Source: Bacteroidota bacterium (GTDB lineage: Bacteria; Spirochaetota; Spirochaetia; JABMQR01). From it: a stretch of DNA of 24,342 nt. A program made the position numbers and the translations under genes. Positions 7,401-13,553 of the stretch are shown piece after piece. The first letter of the stretch is position 1; each line of letters begins with the position of its first letter. A model generated the notes under the pieces. The model saw nothing but the letters and a program-made list of their open reading frames with translations. It ran no database searches and was not told the origin of the DNA. The DNA is taken from NCBI GenBank assembly GCA_013202335.1, contig JABMQR010000292.1, positions 1 to 24,342 of the forward strand, read 5' to 3'.

Positions 7401-8426
7401 ATAATGGAGTTTAAGAGTCAGAGAGATATAGATATTACTACCAAGATTTATGGAGATTGGCCACTTTTAGGAGAAAAAATAGAGGGAACTTGGAATGTAC
7501 GATTTAGACAGGAATTGAATATGACAAGTGATAGTCATTTGTTCAAGACCACTCCTACAGATCATCCGCTGTACGAGGGGAAGATGATTTGGCATTTTGA
7601 CAGTAAATTTGAAAAACCTCGATACTGGCTTGATAGGGATGAGGTTGTCAAAGCTCTTGGGGATAATGCCTGGGAGGCTGAGCATTATAGGGTGGGTTTT
7701 AGGGATATCGCAGCAAGTACAAATGAGAGGACATTAGTATCAACCATAATTCCAAATACTTGGCATGGACATAATATGGCTTCTTTAAAACCCTTTGAAA
7801 ATAAGGGTAAATGTGAGAGCCCATTTACGTTCATAATATTTATAATTTTTTCATCTTTTTTAATTGATTATCTCATTAGGCAAAAAGTAACCAATCATAT
7901 GAGTCACTATTATATGAAAACAATACCATATTTATCTTCTACAAAATCGGAAACTGCTATTTCTTTTATTATGCCAAAAGCTTTAAGACTAATTTGTACA
8001 AATAAATTATTTTCTGAGTTATGGAATGTTAATTATAAAAACACCTGGAAATCAAATGACTTTTGGTACTCATCTTCCGTACCAATTGATGATTATGGCC
8101 CCATCCACGAACAGGAAATCCGTAAGCTACTTCGGGATGAAGCTTCAAATCTTACTTCAGAATGGGGAACACACTGCGGTGTTCATGATAGACTTCCTGA
8201 TCGAAGGGACACTGGAGATCGGGCACAGCTCCGGGCTGAAATTGATGCTTATGTAGCACATTTATATGGGATTACCAAGGATGATTTTGCATATATTCTG
8301 GACACTTTTCCTGTTTTAAAGAAAAAAGAGATGAAAGCTTTTGGTGAGTTTATGTCCAAGAGGAAGTGTCTGGAAGAGTTTGATCGGATTGGGAAGGTGC
8401 TGGATGCAGGGGGAGGGCTTTCATGA
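4491..8426 (+). CDS. pglX: PglX-type DNA adenine-N6 methyltransferase
   Basis: A 1311-residue methyltransferase of the Eco57I/PglX type. The N-terminal region includes LNWGILSDGASWRLYSA (about residues 113-130), common to such enzymes. QTGSYYTPESLV (about residues 447-458) opens the catalytic domain. DPAMGSGHF (residues 524-532) is the SAM-binding motif I, and NPPW (residues 775-778) is the catalytic motif IV, where NPPY/F/W marks N6-adenine enzymes. The rest of the protein would hold target recognition, and it ends in a conserved block around DAYVAHLYGITKDDF. No PD-ExK nuclease motif is obvious, so it is more likely a modification enzyme than a fused restriction enzyme. In BREX this protein methylates the host's own sites. 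It overlaps both neighbours by ATGA. Motifs I and IV are about 250 residues apart, an unusually long gap. The subtype is less certain than the family. Confidence 0.85.
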   Translation: MNNSGLFSTIYIQDIKDTIQLDDPAKGRMATLSQTWRTKEQKDVGSIWDSFFKQAVSYLEFVPPTHAEKGYIYPLYEDFNFSKSISALCIVPPGSDINSTDVGSFYPAKLMFFLKKHNLNWGILSDGASWRLYSAKSARPFEDYVELALDKTLENADEAEYGLFETFFHKESFISQESDDSDDEKKSYYKCRLDLNKEASEETLEKKVKSPFLSQVDEVLQYICNGFIYDANTSGDEYSEEERGEIFESAVKLIYRALFLFYAEARKLLPSDPNKSDLYNSHSINSLCLEAHKFKWGERRDNEGYDLWKHLKGLISAVNDGDSEYGIMGYNGGLFDDDRERFLGEHQLRNDFISRALYLLAYVEPFNNERDEEYAIPYKDLEVRHLGELYESILEYSVQLSDADRIRRRTKKGVSILLASEITRQAGDSVIKKGEFYFGESALERKQTGSYYTPESLVHFLNEKSIIGPLKETFDKNYRFRFKELIDEVNNGIDPGTSRGAAQAAAILVERFVNDVVLKYKVCDPAMGSGHFLVNASNQMTALIIELLGEIPQVDGLNIDFSSTPNVWRRLITRHCIYGVDLNPLAVNLAKLSLWLNCFASDHKLTFLDHHVRCGNSLIGIRSLDQLASIPKRKKDGKRVDNKQKLLFDFDNFSTILSQASEGIASINELKEDDTDNQKAVFQDSYSSIEKMAPLADLYTAYLMDPFIKKEDYRDIFESLAQGRAIEDSFNLALPGVYERVKVLGKSHHYYHWPLEFPDVFGSGAVGGFSATVGNPPWDVLQPNTQEFYINYDPNFRKYNKQEALKVSKQLCESNANIEENWNKYQCSFKEASVYFKEPQSYRALQKGKIDLYKAFLERFFALLSNSGRMGIIVPSGIYTDQGCQPSREMFFDKSEIDFLYCFENRWPTVFNAVDGRFKFVTFSTKKGNKTDSFKCAFMEHDPERLKLIDTDALKMSVEQVKKFSPDTLSIMEFKSQRDIDITTKIYGDWPLLGEKIEGTWNVRFRQELNMTSDSHLFKTTPTDHPLYEGKMIWHFDSKFEKPRYWLDRDEVVKALGDNAWEAEHYRVGFRDIAASTNERTLVSTIIPNTWHGHNMASLKPFENKGKCESPFTFIIFIIFSSFLIDYLIRQKVTNHMSHYYMKTIPYLSSTKSETAISFIMPKALRLICTNKLFSELWNVNYKNTWKSNDFWYSSSVPIDDYGPIHEQEIRKLLRDEASNLTSEWGTHCGVHDRLPDRRDTGDRAQLRAEIDAYVAHLYGITKDDFAYILDTFPVLKKKEMKAFGEFMSKRKCLEEFDRIGKVLDAGGGLS

Positions 8427-9730
8427 CCAAAGTAACTGTAAAAACATTATCTTTGCCATCTAGAAAGTTCTATTTTTTAGACTATTTTTTTATTTTTTTA
8501 AGTAGTGTTGAAAAAAATATAAATCAGGATGATGTTTTTAATGCATTTAAAGTTCTCAAACAAGAATATCGACTTGGTGAATCAAAATACAAGAAACTGG
8601 AAGAGGTTGAGAATCCTACTGTACGTCAACAACAGCGTTATCGCTATACATTTAATAAAGTGATGGACGAATGTAAAGAGTATGGGCTTCTTGTCGAGGA
8701 GAAAGATAAAACAATTCATATGACAGAGGAAGGGAAAAGATTATTAATTCAGCACCGTGTTGAAGGAATTCGTGAATTCAATCTTTCTATCTTCAAAATG
8801 ATGGAAGCTGCACATAAAGCATTTCGAACTCTCGTTGAATTTTTATACAAAGCGAATTCTAAAGGATCGGGGGTGTTGGTTTTTCCTCATTATTCTCCAT
8901 TGGAATTACATTTTGACAGGAAAAAAATACAAACAACAAAAGATATGATTTATTACACGGAATCCCTTGTGAAAAAACTCCAGGAAGACATTAAACAATA
9001 TCTGCAACGAGATATTAATTTGACCGAAAAGAACCAAGAGCTTTTAAACAAAATTACACGCGATGGTCTTTTGCCTGAAAGTTCATTAGTTCGCTTTGAC
9101 CCTACTGATTACAACAAGATAACAAAACGTATCCGTGACTTTTGGCTTACGTATTTTCTTCAGGAACTTTATAAATGTCCCTACTCCATGACTGCTTTTG
9201 ATATGTGGGGGTATCGTGCTAGACAGATTGGTGTGATTCAGGTAACGGAATCTTATCCATTAATAAATGGTAAGCTGGTTTATCCCACATCTGTGATCAT
9301 TGATACTGTTAATTCGGATGATTTCTCAGAGATATATAGTTATTCTGATGGCAAACACCTTTTTATTCATAAACCAACCCTTAGTAAGGATGAAGAAAGT
9401 CAATATAAAGAAACATTTATTAAAACCCTAGTTAAAGGCTATTTTGATTTGAAACGAAAAGTTCGCTACAACTTTATCAACTTGGCATCATTACGAGAAA
9501 TTGTTTGCTTCAGGTTAAAAATATCCATGCATACTTTTGAAGAGTCACTGAATGAAATATATCGTTTAAATCTTACCGGTCAGTTGCAGATTAAGATCTC
9601 ACTAGAAGTGGATAAGCTACCGGAAGAAACTAATGCAATGTATATGAAACGAGAACCAGTCATGGTGGATGGTAGTTATCGAAATATTATTGCTATAGAC
9701 GTTGCCAAAGGAGGGCAAGATAATGAGTAG
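8423..9730 (+). CDS. Unknown protein with a possible winged helix, defence operon
   Basis: A 435-residue soluble protein of no family I recognise. The segment around residues 70-115 (a basic RQQQRYRYTFNK helix, then a GLLVEEKDKTIHMTEEGKR strand-turn) looks like a winged-helix DNA-binding fold. The middle, about residues 160-215, is rich in charged helices with coiled-coil character. The remainder is mixed alpha/beta with no catalytic motif visible. It begins inside the methyltransferase stop (ATGA) and ends overlapping the ATPase gene by eight bases. This points to a partner of the ATPase that follows, for example a DNA- or partner-recognition subunit. The function is unknown. Confidence 0.7.
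   Translation: MTKVTVKTLSLPSRKFYFLDYFFIFLSSVEKNINQDDVFNAFKVLKQEYRLGESKYKKLEEVENPTVRQQQRYRYTFNKVMDECKEYGLLVEEKDKTIHMTEEGKRLLIQHRVEGIREFNLSIFKMMEAAHKAFRTLVEFLYKANSKGSGVLVFPHYSPLELHFDRKKIQTTKDMIYYTESLVKKLQEDIKQYLQRDINLTEKNQELLNKITRDGLLPESSLVRFDPTDYNKITKRIRDFWLTYFLQELYKCPYSMTAFDMWGYRARQIGVIQVTESYPLINGKLVYPTSVIIDTVNSDDFSEIYSYSDGKHLFIHKPTLSKDEESQYKETFIKTLVKGYFDLKRKVRYNFINLASLREIVCFRLKISMHTFEESLNEIYRLNLTGQLQIKISLEVDKLPEETNAMYMKREPVMVDGSYRNIIAIDVAKGGQDNE
9709..9714 (+). promoter_or_regulatory. Ribosome binding site that fixes the ATPase start
   Basis: AGGAGG lies eight bases before the ATG at 9723. The frame is open back to a TTG at 9702, but the binding site sits inside that extension, so the ATG is the real start. 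Confidence 0.8.
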
Positions 9731-11114
9731 ATTAAATAGAAAGCCAAGACAACAACAAAGTGTTGATCTGGAAACAAAATATCAGAGATTTGCTTTAAGA
9801 GAGAATCCGTTCCCAACAAATCCGGTAAATAGGGATTCAACAGATCCACGTATAAATGGCAAGATCTATGAAGCAGATATTAGAACTAAGGAATATATGA
9901 AAATTGAAACAGCGTTTCTAAAAATGCCACAGACAGACCCATCACATCTTCGTCTTGGGTATATCATAGATACATCATATATAGGACGAGGAAATGGGAA
10001 ATCTGCATTTCTTGTAAATCTTGTAGACAGCATTAACAAAGAAGACTGTTTGGATATTTCTTCTGAACTAAATAAATGTTTTGCAGTATATGTTGTACCT
10101 GAACCCGGGGGTCGAACAAAAACATTTGATAGTTTTGTTGATCTTATTTTCGAGGCAATTTATCATTCTGGTATTATTGAAGAATCCCTTGCAAGTATGA
10201 GGCTTGATGCAATTGCAGAGGCTTATCCAGATTTTTATATTGATGAAAGTGATGAAGTGAAGTTGATTTCATATCTCAACTCTGAGGAATGGCTCAGAGA
10301 ACAGGGTATTGAGTCCCAAAAACTGATGGATATTATTTGGAAGAATAAATTCTTGCAAAAAGTTCCTGATGTATTCCCATTACTTTCATCTAGGCATAAA
10401 TTGCTGGACTCGTTTATTTTGGCAGAGTCTTTTCTGACTTTTTATCAAAATTTAAAAAAAGGAAGAGAGAAACTAGATTTTGTTTTTTCATATCTTGTTC
10501 AAATGTTTATGGCATCAGGATTTAATGGTGCATACGTTTTTATCGATGATTTCGAAAGAGTGCCAGATTTTCAAAGTGGACGTCAAAAGCGTGATTTTGC
10601 AGCTGAACTTAGGTCTGTACTATTAGATGGCCCATACGAAAATGCCCGATATGGATTTCTTAATATATTTCTTGTTTTGCATGCAGGTGTTCCTGCTCTT
10701 ATTTCAGAAGCTTGGTCAAGTTCAGGATTGGAACAACGTTATCCTCTATCTCCAAAGGTTGCACCTTCTCATCTTATTCCTTTTGAGAAACTTAACCGTG
10801 GACATGTGAGTTTACTTATTAAGAAATATCTTAGTGAGTATAGAAATGATTTTTTCTCAAATGATAATTTGACTCCCTTTACACTTGGGGCAATAGATAT
10901 CATTGCAGAAGCAAGCGAGTACAATGCAGCAACAATTCTTAGAACTTGTTCTGAACTAATTGAAAAGGCGATAACTGATGAAAGAGATGCAATTGACGAG
11001 GATTTTGTTCGTACTGAGATTGAAAACCATGAAGGTGTAGTGCAAGGAAAAGAACCTTCTTTGGATGATCCAGGAGCCACAGATCTAATGAAGAAAGCGA
11101 CTAATGGACGGTAA
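9723..11114 (+). CDS. P-loop ATPase (AAA/ORC-like) of the defence operon
   Basis: A 463-residue ATPase. The N-terminal FALRENPFPTNPV (about residues 23-35) resembles the entry segment of ORC/Cdc6-type and TniB-like ATPases. GRGNGKS (residues 88-94) is a Walker A loop with the GxGKS core, and AYVFIDDFE (residues 270-278) is Walker B with the catalytic acidic pair. The C-terminal third is helical and ends in charged sequence, as expected for a lid plus a partner-binding region. It overlaps the upstream gene by eight bases and is followed after two bases by the 126-residue gene, so the proteins are probably made together. BREX types 2 and 6 use an ATPase called BrxD. This protein could play a similar role, but I cannot show homology to BrxD by eye. 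Confidence 0.8.
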   Translation: MSRLNRKPRQQQSVDLETKYQRFALRENPFPTNPVNRDSTDPRINGKIYEADIRTKEYMKIETAFLKMPQTDPSHLRLGYIIDTSYIGRGNGKSAFLVNLVDSINKEDCLDISSELNKCFAVYVVPEPGGRTKTFDSFVDLIFEAIYHSGIIEESLASMRLDAIAEAYPDFYIDESDEVKLISYLNSEEWLREQGIESQKLMDIIWKNKFLQKVPDVFPLLSSRHKLLDSFILAESFLTFYQNLKKGREKLDFVFSYLVQMFMASGFNGAYVFIDDFERVPDFQSGRQKRDFAAELRSVLLDGPYENARYGFLNIFLVLHAGVPALISEAWSSSGLEQRYPLSPKVAPSHLIPFEKLNRGHVSLLIKKYLSEYRNDFFSNDNLTPFTLGAIDIIAEASEYNAATILRTCSELIEKAITDERDAIDEDFVRTEIENHEGVVQGKEPSLDDPGATDLMKKATNGR

Positions 11115-11116
11115 TT

Positions 11117-11497
11117 ATGAATTATTGTTTAAATGGTACAGAATTAGAGGCTATTTTACTATTGTTCTTGGAAAATAAGACTATCGAGGATGTAACTCTT
11201 AAATCACTTATCGGTAATGCTGTCCAATGGCAGGATAACCTTATTTGCATGACTTTTTCATTTGCTCGAATTCTCGAAAGGCAACGTGGTGCTGACTCTC
11301 TAAACGAGATGATGATATCAAAATTATTTTCACTACCAAATGAGATGCTCATGGATATACAAGAATATGATGAAGATTTTGTAAATTATATGTTGAAAAG
11401 TGAATATGTAAATGAAAGCAATTTAGAGTCTGCGTTGATAACAGTTACAAGGAGATTGTCGGAACATGATTATGGAAAAAACACGTTACGTAATTGA
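11117..11497 (+). CDS. Unknown 126-residue protein between ATPase and PIN nuclease
   Basis: A small, mostly helical, acidic protein with no motif I recognise. It starts two bases after the ATPase stop and overlaps the PIN gene by 32 bases, so its translation is coupled to both. By position it could be the inhibitor or antitoxin of the PIN nuclease, or an adaptor linking nuclease to ATPase. It is longer than a typical VapB antitoxin and has no visible DNA-binding N-terminus. The ribosome binding site (GGACGG) is weak, in keeping with coupling to the upstream gene. Confidence 0.6.
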   Translation: MNYCLNGTELEAILLLFLENKTIEDVTLKSLIGNAVQWQDNLICMTFSFARILERQRGADSLNEMMISKLFSLPNEMLMDIQEYDEDFVNYMLKSEYVNESNLESALITVTRRLSEHDYGKNTLRN

Positions 11498-11942
11498 TAC
11501 AAACGGGATTATTGCTTTTTTTACTAGTGTATTTGAAAATGTAATTAAGGTGGATGAGTCTCAAATGTTATCAGATCGTGCTAAAAGAATAATCCAAGAG
11601 GCAATTTATTCTACAGAAAGTGCCGTATTATTGAGTGTTCCTTCAATTGTTTTTATTGAGATATATAAAAAGTGGCTTCATTCAGAAGAGTTTAAGAGTA
11701 AGTTTTTCTATGAAGTTTTTACCCCACTAAAGCAGTCTCCGAATATTGAAATTCGTGCGTTAGATCAAGAGGTACTGGAAAATTTACTTGATGTAGATGG
11801 ATGTCTTTCTAGACATGATCTTCATGACAAAATTGTTGTAGCTTCCGCTATGACCTTAGAGTGTCCGCTTATTACAGTTGATCGTAAAATTGTAAGATTT
11901 GTAGGAAAGGGGAAAGGAAAAATCCCAAAAGTCGTAAAATAA
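11466..11942 (+). CDS. PIN-domain nuclease
   Basis: A 158-residue PIN-domain protein. The expected acidic residues can be placed: Asp11 in VIDTNG, Glu65 in IVFIEIYK, Asp121 in LHDKIVVASA and Asp139 in ITVDRKI. These would bind the metal ions used for RNA or DNA cleavage. Size and motif order fit VapC-like toxins and the PIN subunits seen in defence systems. The tail is strongly basic (GKGKGK...KVVK), which would help nucleic-acid binding. The start at 11466 has AAGGAG 11 bases upstream; ATG at 11472 is possible. No classic VapB lies next to it, so the nuclease is probably controlled by the overlapping 126-residue protein or by the ATPase. The activity is inferred. Confidence 0.8.
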   Translation: MIMEKTRYVIDTNGIIAFFTSVFENVIKVDESQMLSDRAKRIIQEAIYSTESAVLLSVPSIVFIEIYKKWLHSEEFKSKFFYEVFTPLKQSPNIEIRALDQEVLENLLDVDGCLSRHDLHDKIVVASAMTLECPLITVDRKIVRFVGKGKGKIPKVVK

Positions 11943-11964
11943 CTTATACAAATAAGGAAAATAG

Positions 11965-12414
11965 ATGGAACAACAACCATTCTGGTTACAACCTGAATCA
12001 AGACGCCTTGAGTTTAAAGAAACCTGGGGTACCGGCATACAGAAAATGCGCCTCGAAACTGAGAAATACCCTGAAATTGAGCTGAGTATAAAAGAAATAG
12101 ACAATGCTTTTCAGATACAGTTTATAAATGGAGCCACAATAGACACTACCATGGATGTTGCCATGGATGTTACCATGGATGTCGATTGGTTAAAGAAGCT
12201 AAAAGGTGAGATGAATAGGGCAGAGTTGCAGTCGGCATTAAAATTAAAAAATGATGATCATTTTAGAAAAGCATATTTAGCTCCGGCAATGGAAGCGGGA
12301 ATAATTGAAATAACTTTGCCGGATAAACCCCGGAGTATTAAGCAAAAATATAGATTAACTGAAAAAGGTAAAAAAATGGAAGCAAAAAATAGTATGGGGA
12401 ATACAGAAATATGA
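11965..12414 (+). CDS. Shortened AlbA_2/RecG-like regulator, probable internal deletion
   Basis: A 149-residue protein that looks like two ends of a larger one. ESRRLEFKE (about residues 11-19) is the opening motif of AlbA_2 (Schlafen-like) domains. Straight after it comes WGTGIQKMRLETEKYPEIEL, which belongs to the HATPase_c_4 segment that normally lies some 300 residues later in RecG-like transcriptional regulators. A short tandem repeat (TMDV-AMDV-TMDV) and a C-terminal winged helix (about residues 85-138, ending in YRLTEKGKK) follow. Full-length relatives are about 400-550 residues, so most of the AlbA_2 and ATPase regions are missing. It has a ribosome binding site (AAGGAAAA) and overlaps the next gene by ATGA. 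It may persist as a small DNA-binding protein or be a decaying gene. Confidence 0.65.
   Translation: MEQQPFWLQPESRRLEFKETWGTGIQKMRLETEKYPEIELSIKEIDNAFQIQFINGATIDTTMDVAMDVTMDVDWLKKLKGEMNRAELQSALKLKNDDHFRKAYLAPAMEAGIIEITLPDKPRSIKQKYRLTEKGKKMEAKNSMGNTEI
12148..12183 (+). repeat. Three tandem 12-base repeats inside the AlbA_2/RecG-like gene
   Basis: Three consecutive copies of (A/G)CCATGGATGT(T/C) encode TMDV, AMDV and TMDV. The unit is a multiple of three, so copy-number change keeps the frame. Such repeats often sit in the linker between the ATPase and winged-helix parts of this family. Confidence 0.9.
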
Positions 12415-13547
12415 ATGCAAACAAACATGAATGGATAAAAATAGAAGGCACTAAAATATTTAATCGAGTTGTTTCCATTCTGGAACAATCCAGAAAAGAT
12501 GTTGTCTATTCAGTAAACCATAATATGGTTCTTGCATATTGGCTGATAGGTCGTGAAATTGTTCAGGAGATTCAAAAAGGTGAAGAACGGGCAGAATATG
12601 GAAAGCAAATTATCGAAGATCTATCTATTAGTCTAAATGAAAAGTATAAAAAGGGATTCTCCACAACAAATCTATGGTATTTTAGGCAATTTTATTTAAA
12701 ATTTGAATATCGTATACGAATTCTCCACCCGGCAGGTGGAGAATCTTTATCGGAAATAAGGCAATATTCTGAAAGTAAAGAATTACAGAGCAGCTTTAAT
12801 ACTCAACTTACATGGTCTCATTACCGGGCGTTGATGCAAGTTAAAAATAATAAAGCGTTGAATTTTTATGAACAAGAAACTGCTGAATGCGGTTGGAGCA
12901 AAACGCAATTGGAGCGACAAATTCAATCATCTTATTATGAGCGAATCATTGCAAACCATGGAGAACAAAGCTTGCTTTCTTCAGAACGTGAGCGCTTACA
13001 TGGGGATTTGCCAAATCCTGTGCATGTCCTAAAATCACCAATGGTACTTGAATTTTTAGATTTACCAGATGATCCTAGTTTGCACGAAAGTACACTGGAA
13101 GATGCGATTATCCGGAATTTACAATTATTCCTACTGGAACTTGGGAAAGGATTTTCTTTTGTAGCCCGTCAAAAGAATATTAATTTTGATGGAGATAATT
13201 TCTTTATCGACTTGGTTTTCTATAATTACATACTTAAATGTTTTGTTCTAATCGATCTTAAAATCGGGAAATTAACTCACAGGGATGTAGGACAAATGGA
13301 TGGTTATGTTCGTCTTTTTGAGGATCAATATAAAATAGAGGGAGATAACCCTACAATCGGACTAATACTCTGTTCAGATAAAAGTGAAGCAGTTGCCAAG
13401 TATTCTGTTCTTAGTGAAAATAAACAGATATTCGCTTCTAAATATCTAAAGTTTCTGCCATCTGAAGAAGAATTGAAAGTAGAAATTGAAAAAGAAAGAA
13501 AATTAATTGAAGCAGCATTAGAAAGTAAAAGATCCATCAAGGAGTAA
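12411..13547 (+). CDS. YhcG/DUF1016 family PD-(D/E)XK nuclease
   Basis: A 378-residue protein with the two-part YhcG architecture. The N-terminal DUF1016_N region (residues about 15-165) contains YWLIGREIVQEIQKG, GFSTTNLWYFRQFY and LTWSHYRALMQV. The C-terminal nuclease domain contains FIDLVFYN, then CFVLIDLKIGKLTHRDVGQM (about residues 277-297). The Asp in FIDLVFYN and the D-x-K in IDLKIGK form the PD-(D/E)XK active site. YhcG proteins are commonly found beside type I restriction and BREX genes and are thought to act as DNA nucleases. The gene overlaps the truncated regulator by ATGA and lies six bases before the BrxC-type gene, so it is part of the same operon. Its biochemical role here is inferred. 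Confidence 0.85.
   Translation: MNANKHEWIKIEGTKIFNRVVSILEQSRKDVVYSVNHNMVLAYWLIGREIVQEIQKGEERAEYGKQIIEDLSISLNEKYKKGFSTTNLWYFRQFYLKFEYRIRILHPAGGESLSEIRQYSESKELQSSFNTQLTWSHYRALMQVKNNKALNFYEQETAECGWSKTQLERQIQSSYYERIIANHGEQSLLSSERERLHGDLPNPVHVLKSPMVLEFLDLPDDPSLHESTLEDAIIRNLQLFLLELGKGFSFVARQKNINFDGDNFFIDLVFYNYILKCFVLIDLKIGKLTHRDVGQMDGYVRLFEDQYKIEGDNPTIGLILCSDKSEAVAKYSVLSENKQIFASKYLKFLPSEEELKVEIEKERKLIEAALESKRSIKE
12720..12744. repeat. Perfect 10-bp hairpin inside the YhcG gene
   Basis: ATTCTCCACC (12720-12729) pairs perfectly with GGTGGAGAAT (12735-12744) around a five-base loop. It encodes the ILHPAGGES segment in the linker before the LTWSHY motif. It is far stronger than expected by chance in coding DNA and may be a small inserted palindrome kept in frame. 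Confidence 0.6.
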
Positions 13548-13553
13548 GATAAA

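Noticed and set aside
10769..11080. 103-residue minus-strand frame inside the ATPase gene
   Set aside because: It is fully contained in a gene with clear Walker motifs; the Ser-rich product is typical of an antisense shadow.
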